A DNA stretch of 64,000 nt from Pseudomonadales bacterium (GCA_019090455.1 JAHRWA010000044.1:1-64000), one strand, 5' to 3'; shown: positions 18,380 through 29,268, counted from the stretch's first letter. Made by a program: numbers and translations. Notes: a model not told the origin generated them from the sequence alone.

Positions 18380-18891
18380 TTGACGGTGATTCTGCCGGTG
18401 GAATCACCATGGCATGCACTACAAGCACCGTCGGTAATAAGACCTGGCATTGTCACTGTCCCACTTGGACCATCAGCCTCGATATCAACACCTGTAACAA
18501 GCCCGTCACCAACAAAAAGCCCATCGACTACATCTGAGGTATAAAAATTCCCACTGTCATCCGTGGTAAGAGTGGTAACAACAGTATTGGTATCATGAGT
18601 GTAGAGCCGAATCGTTGCTTGTGTTTGTACCCCGCCTCCTGACTTATATGCCGTGCCTGCTACAGTAAAGACAGCTTCACTTTCCGCATCTCCACCATCA
18701 ACATGACAGGCCATACAATTTTCTCCAGCTCTATGGCTGGTTGTTAAGTTTGCATCATCTCCACCGTTATCATCGTCGCTATCATCATTGTCGCTCGTGT
18801 CACCACCGGTTTCGGTATCACTATCGCCGCCACCGCAAGAAGTGAGACTTAAAAAGCAAAAAAAACTCATCACTAAAATAGTAATTCTCAT
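18376..18891 (-). CDS. Lipoprotein with two CxxCH heme motifs
   Basis: ATG 18891 is chosen, 45 codons inside the longest frame: it has GAGGG upstream and begins a lipoprotein signal ending LTSC (Cys19). An Asp/Asn/Gly-rich linker follows. Two heme c motifs, CMACH and CSACH, flank a beta-sandwich-like domain (about 80 residues, carboxypeptidase-regulatory or Ig type, around IRLYTHDTNTVVTTL). Thus it is probably a small diheme, or heme-bridged, cytochrome anchored in the periplasm or outer membrane. Electron partner unknown; a second multi-heme lipoprotein occurs at 56016-57344. Confidence 0.75.
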   Translation of the reverse strand: MRITILVMSFFCFLSLTSCGGGDSDTETGGDTSDNDDSDDDNGGDDANLTTSHRAGENCMACHVDGGDAESEAVFTVAGTAYKSGGGVQTQATIRLYTHDTNTVVTTLTTDDSGNFYTSDVVDGLFVGDGLVTGVDIEADGPSGTVTMPGLITDGACSACHGDSTGRITVN

Positions 18892-19176
18892 AGTAACCCT
18901 CGTAGTTGCTTTGATAGGAATCAGGTGGTCATTAGCTAAAAATTGATTTCTAAGCTTGCAGCATTGATCGACCTGCATACAACTGTAGCACAAGCCAATC
19001 AGTGCGCCTCGACACACACAATACACTCGGACTCACTCTGGCAACCATTACGCCGTCTTTAAGCTAATTCAGCTAGTTTATGGATCACTGCAATAGAAAT
19101 GGTAAGAGAAATAGCAGAGGAATGATTAAAACTGAACGGAGGGAGCATCGGTTTCCCGCCCCCTCTGTAAATAGAT

Positions 19177-20577
19177 TCAAGATATGCGCTGGACTCGAAA
19201 TACTTTACCTTTTAGTTTTCCTGTTTCCAGTTTTTTCAGCGCATTGTTGGCCACTTTCGCACTGACAGCAACATAGGCAGAAAAATCAAAAATGACAATT
19301 TTTCCCACCTCAGTTCCCGCTATTCCATTTTCACCCGTCAGCGCACCCAGTATGTCACCCGGGCGTACTTTATTTTTCTTTCCACCGTCTATTTTAAGCG
19401 TCACCATAGGAGGCCGGAAAACGATTTGATCGAGTAGCTCCCGCGGAGGTAATGACGCAACACTAATCCCTTTATCCCGATGCTTTTCGAGACGCTTAAT
19501 ACGGTACTGCTCATTTTTACTAAATATTGTGCAGGCCAAGCCTTTATTTCCAGCTCGCCCCGTGCGCCCGATGCGATGAGTGTGGACATCAAGCTCATGC
19601 GCAAGCTGAAAATTAAAAACAGCATCGAGCTTATCCACATCCAGCCCTCGTGCAGCGACATCCGTAGCGACTAATACTGAAGTACTTTTATTCGCAAATA
19701 AAACTAAGATACGATCGCGGTCCTTTTGCTCTAAATCGCCGTGCAAAGCCATCGCCTTAAAACCCGAAAGTTTAAGAGATCCCGCCACCCCTTTCACATC
19801 TTTCTTGGTGTTACAAAATATCAAAGTAGACTCGGGCCTATATTCTAAAAGTAACAATCGCAACGCAATGATGCGCTGCTCGATATCATTACCACCCGAA
19901 GAATCTATTTCATAAAATAATTCTTCAATAGAATCGTTACCATGAGCATCGCTGACTTCTACAGTACAAGGTTCTATCATGATACGCTGGGACATAGCTT
20001 TTATCGTGTCGGGATACGTGGCACTGAATAATAAAGTTTGCCGCTGCTCTGGCAAGTAATCTACGATCTCATCGAGAGTGTCTTCAAATCCGGCATCCAA
20101 CATTCGGTCTGCTTCATCCAACACAAAGCAATTCAGATCTCTAATATCAAGAGTCCCTCTACGTAAATGATCCTCCACTCGACCCGGAGTACCCACAATG
20201 ATATGAGCACCATGTTCTAAAGACCCTTTCTGGGGACCAAAAGGCTTGCCGCCAGTGAGAGTGAGAATTTTAACATTCCCAATACCACGGGCCAATTTAC
20301 GAATATCTCCAGCGACCTGATCCGCTAATTCTCTAGTTGGGCAAAGCACCAACGATTGCACACAAAAAATCTCAGCATCTAATCTTTGTAATAGGCCCAG
20401 CCCAAAAGCTGCCGTTTTCCCCGAGCCGGTCTTAGCCTTTCCAATCACATCTTTCCCTTCAAGAATAGGTGGAAGAGCTTCAGCTTGGATCGGTGTCATG
20501 TGGTGATAGTCCAGCGAATGAAGGTTTTCAAGCAACGCGGGATTGAGATTGAGTAAATCAAATTTTGGATTATTCAA
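19177..20577 (-). CDS. dbpA: ATP-dependent RNA helicase DbpA
   Basis: DEAD-box helicase of the DbpA type, activated by hairpin 92 of 23S rRNA and acting in large-subunit assembly. Q motif at HHMTPIQ, motif I AKTGSGKT (48-55), DEAD (154-157), SAT (185-187), and the C-terminal helicase motifs ATDVAARGLD and HRIGRTGRAG. The last about 75 residues form the DbpA RNA-binding domain (VRPGDILGALTGENG). Length (466 aa) is typical. The start is TTG 20577 with AGGTAG 4-5 bases upstream. No neighbouring gene appears to be in the same operon. Confidence 0.93.
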   Translation of the reverse strand: MNNPKFDLLNLNPALLENLHSLDYHHMTPIQAEALPPILEGKDVIGKAKTGSGKTAAFGLGLLQRLDAEIFCVQSLVLCPTRELADQVAGDIRKLARGIGNVKILTLTGGKPFGPQKGSLEHGAHIIVGTPGRVEDHLRRGTLDIRDLNCFVLDEADRMLDAGFEDTLDEIVDYLPEQRQTLLFSATYPDTIKAMSQRIMIEPCTVEVSDAHGNDSIEELFYEIDSSGGNDIEQRIIALRLLLLEYRPESTLIFCNTKKDVKGVAGSLKLSGFKAMALHGDLEQKDRDRILVLFANKSTSVLVATDVAARGLDVDKLDAVFNFQLAHELDVHTHRIGRTGRAGNKGLACTIFSKNEQYRIKRLEKHRDKGISVASLPPRELLDQIVFRPPMVTLKIDGGKKNKVRPGDILGALTGENGIAGTEVGKIVIFDFSAYVAVSAKVANNALKKLETGKLKGKVFRVQRIS

Positions 20578-20700
20578 GAAACTACCTGACTGTATGAGGA
20601 CGAGAACCTAGATAAGATTGATCGTGTAGAGTAGAAATGCCGTGTAAAGTAATGGTGTTCGTATGAAATAGTAGTGAAAATCTTGAACTTCAAATAACTA

Positions 20701-20735
20701 CGCCCGACTCGGTATCAAATAACCAAGGTCGGGCG
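20701..20735. terminator. Hairpin downstream of the aldehyde dehydrogenase
   Basis: CGCCCGAC (20701-20708) pairs with GTCGGGCG (20728-20735), a perfect GC-rich 8-bp stem, placed just after the stop of the minus-strand aldehyde dehydrogenase. The T-run following on the minus strand is weak. Confidence 0.5.
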
Positions 20736-20755
20736 CATTTTCTGACTTCTATTTC

Positions 20756-22234
20756 TTACGACAGTTTATCTATGAGATAGTCAAAAATCTTCATGCGTCT
20801 ATCACCATAAGGTGCTTTTAACAATTTAGCCGCCGAAAACCGGCCTTGATAAAGAACGCCTTTCATATGAGAAAACTCTCTAAACCCATCAAACCCGTGA
20901 TATCCACCTAAGCCACTTGGGCCAATACCACCGAAGGGCATATTCTCGTGGAAAGCATGCAACACCGAATCATTGACCGTCACACCACCGGAAACTGTAT
21001 TCTTTACGACTCGTTCCACTTCGCTCTTATCATTATCAAAATAATAAAGCGCCAAAGGATGAGCTCTCTCTCGAATATAGTTAATGGCATCGTCTTTATT
21101 CGTATAAGTCACAATCGGTAGGACTGGACCAAAGATTTCCTGATTCATGATTTCCATATCATCGGTGACATCAGTAACAACCGTGTAAGGAATAACACGA
21201 GTGCCTTCAGGGATCGTTTCATTTTTTGGATTAGATTGATGCACCTTAGCCCCCTTCTCTTTTGCATCATCAATCAAACCATTCACTCGTGAGTAATGTC
21301 GGTCGTTAATAATCCAGGTAATATCCTGATTATCAACAATGCTAGGGTAACGCTCATCTGCCTGCTTCATATATTCCGCAACAAATTCTTGCTCTTTATT
21401 CTTAGGTAACAAAACGTAATCAGGTGCAATACAGGTTTGCCCCGCGTTCATGCATTTCCCTGTCTGAATACGCGTAACAGCCGTTTCGATGGGATAGTCT
21501 TCACTGATAAGAGTGGGCGATTTGCCACCCATCTCTAATGTAACAGGACATAGATTCTTAGCCGCCTCAACCATTACCATACGACCCACCTCGGTACCGC
21601 CGGTATAAACAAGATGATTGAAAGGCAATTTACTAAATTCAATGGAAGCGGTCACATCACCATTCACGATAGTGATGTATTCAGGGTCAAAAAACTTCTC
21701 AAACATCTCGCCCAGCACTTCTCCCGCAGCTTGAGATAAATCAGAAGGCTTGATCATCGCGTGGTTACCCGCAGCGATAACCCCCACCAAAGGCCCAGTG
21801 CACAAGAAAACAGGATAATTCCAAGCACTCATGATGCCAACCACCCCTTTAGGCTGATAAAGAATCTTACCGGTGCCGGTGGCAGTATTTAAGCTGAAAG
21901 GCGCTTTCTGATGCTTCATCCACTTTTTCAAATGCTTCTTAGTCGTCGCGATCTCACCCATCGTCGCTAATACTTCCGTCATACTCGTCTCATGAGGAGA
22001 CCGGTGGCCGAAATCAGACATAACCGCATCGATAATTCGTTGCTTATATTCACCCAGTGCAGTTTGCAATGTGCTCAATGCGCTGATTCGGTCTTCATAG
22101 GTGGTAAATCCGCGCTTTAAAAAGGCTGATTTTTGCTTGGTTAAGATCTCATTCAATTGTGTGGCTGTATCGATAGGGCTAATTGTAGGGTTATCAGTCA
22201 GTTGTGACTGTGTCGCTGTGGGCGTAGCACTCAT
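20756..22234 (-). CDS. Coniferyl-aldehyde dehydrogenase family protein
   Basis: NAD(P)-dependent aldehyde dehydrogenase, oxidising an aldehyde to the acid. The general base Glu234 lies in LEMGGKSP and the nucleophile Cys268 in NAGQTC; the coenzyme-binding region is MSAWNYP...KPSDLS. The overall sequence and the proline-rich C-terminal region match the coniferyl-aldehyde dehydrogenase (CalB) branch, which also includes fatty-aldehyde enzymes. The actual substrate could be lignin-derived aromatic aldehydes or medium/long-chain aldehydes. Length 492 aa; ATG preceded by GGAT. A hairpin follows at 20701-20735. Confidence 0.88.
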   Translation of the reverse strand: MSATPTATQSQLTDNPTISPIDTATQLNEILTKQKSAFLKRGFTTYEDRISALSTLQTALGEYKQRIIDAVMSDFGHRSPHETSMTEVLATMGEIATTKKHLKKWMKHQKAPFSLNTATGTGKILYQPKGVVGIMSAWNYPVFLCTGPLVGVIAAGNHAMIKPSDLSQAAGEVLGEMFEKFFDPEYITIVNGDVTASIEFSKLPFNHLVYTGGTEVGRMVMVEAAKNLCPVTLEMGGKSPTLISEDYPIETAVTRIQTGKCMNAGQTCIAPDYVLLPKNKEQEFVAEYMKQADERYPSIVDNQDITWIINDRHYSRVNGLIDDAKEKGAKVHQSNPKNETIPEGTRVIPYTVVTDVTDDMEIMNQEIFGPVLPIVTYTNKDDAINYIRERAHPLALYYFDNDKSEVERVVKNTVSGGVTVNDSVLHAFHENMPFGGIGPSGLGGYHGFDGFREFSHMKGVLYQGRFSAAKLLKAPYGDRRMKIFDYLIDKLS

Positions 22235-22742
22235 GAGGTTTGATCCTTTTGTTTGTGAATATGGGGCTTGCGAAGGGTGTTTTTTGCCGCCTATTATTGG
22301 TGGTGAAGGTGGTTTATTGCACCAAGTTTGTTGCGAATGCGGTTTTGATTTGTATAAAGTTGACTATTGACTTTAGCAGGAATTTTTGGTTTTTCCTACT
22401 TGTTGTTGATAAGGGTTTGTACATTCAAAACGAAACGTATCAACTGTCCCGGCTAACCTCAGCTCTTCGTAGAAATTGCCACTATAGTGTAAGCGTTCAT
22501 GAGTCGATTACTGAAGGCGTAGCTCTCTCCTTTGTCAATGATCAAGAGAGCGTACTTCATCCTCAACCCAAGACAATGGGGCATCGTTGACCCCTTACTT
22601 TGATGACTAGTGTGAGTCTGGGGAAGTGATGGTGTTTTGCTGAGCGCTTACTTTAAGAGTCACCTTAATCAAATAACACCAAATCATGAACACTACCGCA
22701 CAACCCACTACACATTACCATCTATCAATGATCCACTCAAAA
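22235..22742. other. Intergenic region without a supported gene
   Basis: Open frames on the plus strand at 22240-22590 and 22637-22849 have neither a ribosome site nor conserved features. The region should contain the promoter of the minus-strand aldehyde dehydrogenase, but no convincing -35/-10 pair was identified. Confidence 0.45.
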
Positions 22743-23711
22743 TCAGCGCCTTACTGACTCCTCGTGTTCCAAAAACCAGCGGTATACACCTTCAAGCCCA
22801 ACTTCAAGCGTCATACTGTACTGCCAACCCAAACTGGCTAGCCGATTGACATCCATCACCTTTCTCATCATGCCATCAGGTTTAGTCGCATCAAACTCGA
22901 TTCTTCCAGAATAGTCCACCACGGCAGCAACCGTTTCAGCCAACTCCCGAATAGTGCAATCGACTCCCGTACCTACATTGATATGCGAAAGCATGGGCTC
23001 TGTATGAGCTTGGTAGATCGAAGAATCCAACTCCATGACAAATACGCTCGCAGCAGCCATATCGTCGACGTGCAAAAACTCTCTCATCGGCTTGCCGGTA
23101 CCCCAGACCACAACCTTCTCATCAGCTGCCAATTTAGCCTCGTGAAACCGACGAATTAGAGCTGGTATCACATGAGAATTCTTAGCATGAAAATTATCAT
23201 TTTCACCATAAAGATTGGTGGGCATGATACAACGATAATCTCGACCGTACTGCCTGGCGTAGGACTCACACATTTTTATGCCTGCAATTTTGGCAATAGC
23301 ATAAGGCTCATTTGTAGGCTCAAGGGTCCCAGTCAACAATGCGTTCTCGTTCATAGGCTGCTGCGAATGAACAGGGTAAATACAAGAGGACCCTAAAAAT
23401 AATAGTTTATTAACGTTATGAGTATGCGCGGTATTAATAATATTGCATTCGATCATTAAATTTTCATATATGAAATCAGCTGGGTATTCGCTATTTGCGA
23501 TAATGCCACCCACTTTTGCCGCCGCTAAGTATACTTGATCGATATTATGTTCAGCGAAAAAAGTATTCACTGCTTGCTGATCCAATAAGTTCAACTCATT
23601 ACGGTCTGCCGTAATCACTTCAACGGAATCACTATTCATTAACTGCCTAACAATCGCGGAACCGACCATACCTCGGTCCCCCGCCACGAAAACTCGCTGC
23701 GCTCTCATCAT
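22743..23711 (-). CDS. fcl: GDP-L-fucose synthase
   Basis: Two-step epimerase/reductase converting GDP-4-keto-6-deoxy-mannose to GDP-L-fucose, with NADPH. Extended SDR: cofactor motif GDRGMVGS (11-18), the family [15 protein letters not shown], the catalytic Tyr-Lys in YAIAKIAG and [11 protein letters not shown]. Length 322 aa. It starts at the final base of the gmd stop codon (TAATG), so translation is coupled to gmd. It is the last gene of the polysaccharide operon and fixes L-fucose as one likely sugar of the polymer. Confidence 0.95.
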   Translation of the reverse strand: MMRAQRVFVAGDRGMVGSAIVRQLMNSDSVEVITADRNELNLLDQQAVNTFFAEHNIDQVYLAAAKVGGIIANSEYPADFIYENLMIECNIINTAHTHNVNKLLFLGSSCIYPVHSQQPMNENALLTGTLEPTNEPYAIAKIAGIKMCESYARQYGRDYRCIMPTNLYGENDNFHAKNSHVIPALIRRFHEAKLAADEKVVVWGTGKPMREFLHVDDMAAASVFVMELDSSIYQAHTEPMLSHINVGTGVDCTIRELAETVAAVVDYSGRIEFDATKPDGMMRKVMDVNRLASLGWQYSMTLEVGLEGVYRWFLEHEESVRR

Positions 23712-24835
23712 TAATTCTCCACTGAAATCGAAACATCATGACCGTGGGCATTTAATAAGGCATGGCGCTTCGCAAGATCCAAGTCGTTGGCCACCATCTC
23801 TGCACACATTTCTTCTACAGAAATTTCAGGTACCCAACCAAGATTCTTCTTTGCTTTACTAGGATCACCCAGTAATGTTTCCACCTCAGTCGGGCGAAAA
23901 TAGCGGGGGTCAACGCGAACAATGACATCGCCTATAGAGACTCCAGGCAATGGCTGCTCCTTCAGCGCTTTAACTATCCCCAATTCACCCAAGCCTTCAC
24001 CTACAAACTCAAGTTCAACCCCCAGTTCAAGCGCACTTAGTCGCACAAATTCTCGCACTGAAATTTGTTTGCCTGTAGCAATGACGAAATCATCCGCTAC
24101 CTCTTGCTGCAACATCATCCATTGCATCCGTACGTAATCCTTTGCATGCCCCCAGTCTCGCAAAGCATCCATATTGCCCAAATACAAACAATTTTCTAAA
24201 CCTTGTGAGATATTACAAAGCCCCCGGGTAATCTTGCGTGTAACAAAGGTTTCACCACGACGAGGAGATTCATGATTAAATAAAATGCCATTACAAGCAA
24301 ACATGCCGTAAGCTTCTCGATAGTTAACGACAATCCAGTAAGCATACATTTTTGCCACAGCGTAAGGAGAGCGAGGATAAAATGGAGTCGTCTCTGACTG
24401 AGGGACTTCTTGTACTTGACCGTATAATTCAGAAGTAGATGCTTGATAAAAGCGGGTTTTCTTTTCCATACCCAAAATACGAATCGCCTCTAGTAAACGT
24501 AAAGTACCCATCGCATCAGTGTCGGCAGTATATTCTGGAGACTCAAACGATACCGCCACGTGACTTTGTGCCCCGAGATTATAAACTTCATCAGGTTGTA
24601 CCTGCTGAAGAATACGAGTTAAATTCGAGCTGTCAGTTAAATCTCCGTAATGAAGATGAAACTTTGAATTATCGACGTGAGGATCTTTGTATATGTGATC
24701 GATTCTTTCTGTATTAAAAGAAGAAGCACGACGTTTTATACCGTGGACTTCATAGCCTTTCTCCAACAACAACTCGGCTAGGTACGAGCCATCTTGACCG
24801 GTTACCCCGGTGATTAACGCAATTTTATCAGTCAC
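23711..24835 (-). CDS. gmd: GDP-mannose 4,6-dehydratase
   Basis: Converts GDP-D-mannose to GDP-4-keto-6-deoxy-D-mannose, first step to GDP-L-fucose. NAD(P)-binding [10 protein letters not shown] (9-18), [15 protein letters not shown], and the catalytic YAVAKMYAY are present, as is the C-terminal [17 protein letters not shown]. Length (374 aa) is normal. It starts at a GTG (24835) inside the last codons of the upstream glycosyltransferase, with AGGAAG 8 bases before, and is followed immediately by fcl. Confidence 0.96.
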   Translation of the reverse strand: MTDKIALITGVTGQDGSYLAELLLEKGYEVHGIKRRASSFNTERIDHIYKDPHVDNSKFHLHYGDLTDSSNLTRILQQVQPDEVYNLGAQSHVAVSFESPEYTADTDAMGTLRLLEAIRILGMEKKTRFYQASTSELYGQVQEVPQSETTPFYPRSPYAVAKMYAYWIVVNYREAYGMFACNGILFNHESPRRGETFVTRKITRGLCNISQGLENCLYLGNMDALRDWGHAKDYVRMQWMMLQQEVADDFVIATGKQISVREFVRLSALELGVELEFVGEGLGELGIVKALKEQPLPGVSIGDVIVRVDPRYFRPTEVETLLGDPSKAKKNLGWVPEISVEEMCAEMVANDLDLAKRHALLNAHGHDVSISVEN

Positions 24836-26087
24836 GACTTAACTTCCTTTTTTCAACCTTTACCACTCTATTTTCAAGCTCAGTTACAAATCTATCAATA
24901 ATTATATGCTTATTTAAATTCTCTTCCGCGTATTCCCTAGCAATTCGATTCGGTTTTTTTGTATCTAAATTCAAACACCGTCTCAACCCCTCAATAAAGG
25001 CCTTCACATCCTCTGGCGGGACTAAGGTATATATACCGAGATAGCGATTTTCTATTTGACCAAGTTCGGTGTTTTTATCCGCCGTAACTAATGCATGACC
25101 ACCAGCGGATAAAATATTGGTTAATTTTGACGGAAGAACGGCGTCCGCAGCGCCCCTTTTCTGCACCACCAAATGAACATCAGCCATAGCTAGTACTTGT
25201 GGCACGATCTCCCACTCTTGAAGTGGCTTAAAAACCACGTTAGCAATTTTTTTTCGCTTTGCAATAACCTGTAATGTTTTAGCGTACGCACCAGAACCTA
25301 TAATAATAAACTTAACACTCGAATCACTAGAAAGTGCCTCTGCCGCTTCCAAAACCACTTCTAATCCTTGTTTTTCACCAATATTTCCAGAATACAGTAC
25401 TACTTTATCTTCGCGAGTAAGGCCCCACGCCTTTCGCATTCTATCCCCCGATACATCGGGTATTACAAATTCAGTATCAGCCCAATTAGGGAAAAACAAC
25501 AAACGATCTTCAGCAACACCTTTCTCTTTTGCATTATTCAACATGCTGTACGAAATAGAGGAAACTACATCGAAACGATTTAATAGCCAGCTTTCAACCC
25601 GTTTAAGGACTTTTGAAATATAAGGATGTCGGCTCATACCAAGACCAAGCATTGCATCAATCTCAAAGTCTTGGATATGCATTACAGACTTCGCTCCCGT
25701 TATACGACAAAATATTAACATTGCAGGGGCACAGAATAGTGTGGGTTGCACCATAAAAACTACTTCTGGTTTTTGTGATAATTGACGAAATAAATTTACT
25801 AAAGAGGATAGAGCGAATGAACATAAATGAATGATCCGTCGGAGCAGACCCAACTTTTTTGGTACATAAGTAGGGCTTCTATAAACTAACGCTCCATTTT
25901 CAAGTTGAGTTTTTGACCACCAATTGCCAAAACCTTCATGTCGTCGCCACTCGGGATAATACGGAGGAGCCGTAATTACCTTTACATTGTGACCTTTCGC
26001 AGCTAACTCAGAGAGCAGCTCATCATTGTATTTCCCAACCCCAGTCATTTCTGGAGAAAAATTAATGCTGTATAGTAAGAACCTCAT
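24828..26087 (-). CDS. wcaI: WcaI-like family 4 glycosyltransferase
   Basis: Cytoplasmic GT-B glycosyltransferase, closely resembling WcaI of colanic acid synthesis, which is assigned fucosyl transfer to the growing lipid-linked repeat unit. Characteristic stretches: [41 protein letters not shown]-type [13 protein letters not shown], and the nucleotide-sugar loop [20 protein letters not shown] 26087 is chosen because it overlaps the stop of the acetyltransferase gene in TGATG. A fucosyltransferase role fits the two downstream GDP-fucose genes but is inferred. Confidence 0.88.
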   Translation of the reverse strand: MRFLLYSINFSPEMTGVGKYNDELLSELAAKGHNVKVITAPPYYPEWRRHEGFGNWWSKTQLENGALVYRSPTYVPKKLGLLRRIIHLCSFALSSLVNLFRQLSQKPEVVFMVQPTLFCAPAMLIFCRITGAKSVMHIQDFEIDAMLGLGMSRHPYISKVLKRVESWLLNRFDVVSSISYSMLNNAKEKGVAEDRLLFFPNWADTEFVIPDVSGDRMRKAWGLTREDKVVLYSGNIGEKQGLEVVLEAAEALSSDSSVKFIIIGSGAYAKTLQVIAKRKKIANVVFKPLQEWEIVPQVLAMADVHLVVQKRGAADAVLPSKLTNILSAGGHALVTADKNTELGQIENRYLGIYTLVPPEDVKAFIEGLRRCLNLDTKKPNRIAREYAEENLNKHIIIDRFVTELENRVVKVEKRKLSRD

Positions 26088-26632
26088 CAATCCAATCTCG
26101 ACTTTATTGATACTGCTGGACTGCCCACGCAAACGACCCCTTTTGCCGTACTTTTAAAAACAGAGCTCCGCGCACCAATCACAGTCCCCGCTCCAACAGT
26201 TACCCCTGGAGCGATATACACATCCGCAGAAACCCATGCTTCGTTCTCGATAATTATAGGTTTCGCATAAATATCAAAAGCCAATGATTTATAATCATGG
26301 CTTCCTGTACATAGGTAACTTCGCTGCGAAACAACCGCATTTTCACCAATGCTAATTTCACCGAGAGTATAAAGATCTACATTATCGCCAATCCAAGAGT
26401 TCTTACCAATTGACAATTTCCACGGGTAAGTGATCTTAACACTAGGTCGAATAATGACGTTAGCGCCAATCTTGGCCCCAAACAACCTCAATAGAAATCG
26501 TCGCCACCCATATAAAAACTGCGGTGACAGACCAAAAAGTGTCGCCTCCACAAACCACCAAAGTTGAACAACTAGAACACTCCGGCCTCGAAAGTTAGAA
26601 GGGAGTTTAAATTCATCTAATTTCTGATACAT
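26087..26632 (-). CDS. WcaF-like acyltransferase, left-handed beta-helix
   Basis: Hexapeptide-repeat acetyltransferase that would add an acetyl group from acetyl-CoA to a sugar of the repeat unit. The C-terminal half consists of isoleucine-rich hexapeptide turns (IGANVIIRPSVKITYPW, IGDNVDLYTLGEISIGENAVV, APGVTVGAGTVIGARS) with the catalytic-type TGSHDY. The N-terminal region WWFVEATLFGLSP is the typical amphipathic start of WcaF/colanic-acid enzymes. The start 26632 overlaps the end of the upstream glycosyltransferase by 20 bp; GGGGG lies 7 bases before. Confidence 0.88.
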   Translation of the reverse strand: MYQKLDEFKLPSNFRGRSVLVVQLWWFVEATLFGLSPQFLYGWRRFLLRLFGAKIGANVIIRPSVKITYPWKLSIGKNSWIGDNVDLYTLGEISIGENAVVSQRSYLCTGSHDYKSLAFDIYAKPIIIENEAWVSADVYIAPGVTVGAGTVIGARSSVFKSTAKGVVCVGSPAVSIKSRLD

Positions 26633-27719
26633 TATTGGCCCCCATTTCATATAATAAATTTTCAACAGAGTTCTTTGAGGACGACAGCATATCATCAAAC
26701 GCCTCCAACCTTTTTTCTCTAGAGAAATTAGAAAATTCTCCAGTCAAACTCGATTTTTGAATATCTGTCGCTAGCATATTCGCCAAGTCATCCCCCTCAA
26801 GATAAGAATACCCCAGTAATAGCTCAATGACGGTCTCCATGCAGCCCCTACGCGTACCAAATAATATGCTACCACTTTGAGCTGCCTCAAATAAAACCAA
26901 AGGTTCTGCTTCATTCTTATATCGAGAAGGAAAAACGAAAGCATCTAACGAACGGTAAAATTCGTTCTTTTCGTCCCTGTAAAGAGCACCCAAATACTCG
27001 ATTTCTGTCATCTCGCCACAAGCCGATCGAACCAGCTTTCCTGCAAGATCATCTGCAAATGGCCCAGCTATTTTCGCTCTAAACCGTACATTCTTTTTCT
27101 TAAGCTCACGACAGACATCAATAAAAACATCAAGTCCCTTAGCACCACACAGATTTGCTAAATGTCCAATATTTATGAATGTATCGTCATTTCGCTCCTG
27201 GGATACATTAGGTCCAAAAAAGGCAACATTCGACACCGTTCTAATTTTTTCACACTTCACTTTGTATTTTAAAGACAAAAGTTCACTCATCCTCAGACCT
27301 AAAACCACATGAACGCCATTTACGCCCACTATTTTATTCAAAAAAAAGAATAGAAAACTAAATTTATTTAGATAATTAAACGAATGATGATGGATGAAAA
27401 GATTCGTCCGAAATAAGCGGCAAATGCCAATAAAAAACAAATCGTAGGCTTGACCATATCCGCCATTAATTGGACGATAAACGGTTAATTTAGGATTCAT
27501 TAGCAAACGAAAAAAAAGATTAAACATACATATGCATGAGTGGACTAACTTAAGCACACCCCATAATCGAGTACCGAACAAACTAGCCGCATGAGAAGGC
27601 GCCGTATTAATTACATAATTTTCTTTTCCCTCGAAATTAACTTTATCCAGAATCGCTTGATTCACACTAGACATGCCATGTAATGGATTTGGTAAATCCA
27701 TTAGAAACACTATCATCAA
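26613..27719 (-). CDS. Family 4 glycosyltransferase
   Basis: A GT-B transferase: N-terminal acceptor domain starting MMIVFLMDLPNPLHGMSSVNQAI, C-terminal donor domain with KIAGPF, and the E-x7-E-type motif in FVFPSRYKNEAEPLVLFEAAQSG, which binds the nucleotide sugar. Length 368 aa, no membrane segment. The donor and linkage cannot be told. ATG with GAGGTG 5 bases upstream. It overlaps the acetyltransferase gene downstream, so both are in one operon. Confidence 0.85.
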   Translation of the reverse strand: MMIVFLMDLPNPLHGMSSVNQAILDKVNFEGKENYVINTAPSHAASLFGTRLWGVLKLVHSCICMFNLFFRLLMNPKLTVYRPINGGYGQAYDLFFIGICRLFRTNLFIHHHSFNYLNKFSFLFFFLNKIVGVNGVHVVLGLRMSELLSLKYKVKCEKIRTVSNVAFFGPNVSQERNDDTFINIGHLANLCGAKGLDVFIDVCRELKKKNVRFRAKIAGPFADDLAGKLVRSACGEMTEIEYLGALYRDEKNEFYRSLDAFVFPSRYKNEAEPLVLFEAAQSGSILFGTRRGCMETVIELLLGYSYLEGDDLANMLATDIQKSSLTGEFSNFSREKRLEAFDDMLSSSKNSVENLLYEMGANNVSEIR

Positions 27720-27843
27720 TTCACCTCATAATTACTTTTTGCTAACCAACACCAATTCAAACTACAAATTATTTGCGGCTACAACTTCATCAAAACGAAA
27801 TTAGTAGTGACGAAAAGAAAATCAACATTGAACAATGCAATTA

Positions 27844-29268
27844 TTAGTACGTTAAATTCACTACCTTATATCTTTTTACCAACCGGGATCGGCTAGTAAA
27901 AAACAGGCAAGAAACAACTAGCATAACAAAGAGTGTTGCAACCCCTGGTACCACCCCCAAAAGAGAACCTCTTAAAAGAATTATTAAATACCCAGAAAGC
28001 ACACCTACCAACAATATACCAACTCCAAAATACCCAGACTTTAGTACATGACAGTAGTACCTATCATATATGCGAAGCCAGTAGCCAAAAAACGCCATCC
28101 CTACAATCAAACTTAATAGGCCAAAGTCAACATAAAACTCTCCGTATATAGGAGCAGATAGGTTTGTAAACTCATACTCCATATATCTAGAGGCTACTAC
28201 CCCTAGAGGCTCTGATTTATTCCAATATTGCCTGGGAATAAAAAATAAAATAACGCTAATGAGGTTTCTTCCATATTCAAACCCTTGACTCTGAATATAT
28301 AAAAAAATATTCGCCAAGGATTGAAACCCATCAAAATCTCCGTGACGCATATAGGCTCTAATGGATTCAATATCAAAACCTACTAGCCCCTTTCCTCGTG
28401 TAATTTGAGAGTACCAAGGAAAAACCGTAAATTGCATAAAGGTCATTCCAATTACAAAAAAAAGCCGCCTCTTTACACTATCTAGAGCCCCCATAATCCA
28501 TATAAGAGCAATCAAAAAACCAAACACCCAAAACCTAGAAGCTCCTAACGGAAAATTAATTATCGAATTAACACCTAATGATAATAAAAAAAACATTACT
28601 TGATATTTTGAAGCCCACCACCGACCACTATGGAATTTCTTTACCATCAATAAAGAAACAGATGTAAGGAGTACTCCAAACGCCAGAGCTCTAGGTAAAA
28701 CGAGAAGCATGCCGAACTGGGCCTTAGTGTTAACGAACCCCATGCCTTCAGATCTACTTCCCGTAAAAAAGTCAACACCCAGTTTCATAACCATCATCGA
28801 CAGAATCAATATTACGGTCAACAAAAAAAAGTTAGCCAAAAAGCGTGGCGCCATCGACCTTGCAAGAAAGCTCACCCGACCCACACCAACGTCCACATAC
28901 AGAGTCTTTCTTTTACCCAAAATCAACCCGACTTTAAACGCAAGTAAACCTATAGCAACAATACAACACACGAAATACAAGCTCTCCTTAGAATACGAAT
29001 CGAAAGGCGACCAATAAAATTCGGAGTTGTAAACTTGATTCAATGCAGGCAATAGAAGAAAGTTGGTATGGAATAACCAAAACATCAACTCTAAAGGGGC
29101 AACGGTACTCTTATAAACCGATCGCCACAGCATCAATGTAGTAAAAAATAATAGGGAGAAAAGGGAAACAACCACCCCATCGATCACCCCATCAACACCA
29201 ATAAAAACAACAACGCAAAAAAAAAGCCACACTAATGTAGAGAGCCAAGAAAAAAATAATGTCCGCAT
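27844..29268 (-). CDS. wzy: O-antigen/exopolysaccharide polymerase, Wzy-like
   Basis: A polytopic inner-membrane protein with about 11-12 hydrophobic segments and a long periplasmic loop in the C-terminal half (about residues 285-360, containing FDIESIRAYMRHGDFDGFQSL). That architecture, and its place between the flippase and the glycosyltransferases, is that of Wzy, which polymerises undecaprenyl-linked repeat units in the periplasm. Wzy proteins share little sequence, so assignment rests on topology and context. Length 474 aa; the segment is noticeably AT-rich. ATG with AGGCG upstream. Confidence 0.75.
   Translation of the reverse strand: MRTLFFSWLSTLVWLFFCVVVFIGVDGVIDGVVVSLFSLLFFTTLMLWRSVYKSTVAPLELMFWLFHTNFLLLPALNQVYNSEFYWSPFDSYSKESLYFVCCIVAIGLLAFKVGLILGKRKTLYVDVGVGRVSFLARSMAPRFLANFFLLTVILILSMMVMKLGVDFFTGSRSEGMGFVNTKAQFGMLLVLPRALAFGVLLTSVSLLMVKKFHSGRWWASKYQVMFFLLSLGVNSIINFPLGASRFWVFGFLIALIWIMGALDSVKRRLFFVIGMTFMQFTVFPWYSQITRGKGLVGFDIESIRAYMRHGDFDGFQSLANIFLYIQSQGFEYGRNLISVILFFIPRQYWNKSEPLGVVASRYMEYEFTNLSAPIYGEFYVDFGLLSLIVGMAFFGYWLRIYDRYYCHVLKSGYFGVGILLVGVLSGYLIILLRGSLLGVVPGVATLFVMLVVSCLFFTSRSRLVKRYKVVNLTY

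Noticed and set aside
22240-22590. 116-codon plus-strand open frame
   Set aside because: No ribosome site, odd composition, and it lies in the probable promoter area of the aldehyde dehydrogenase.
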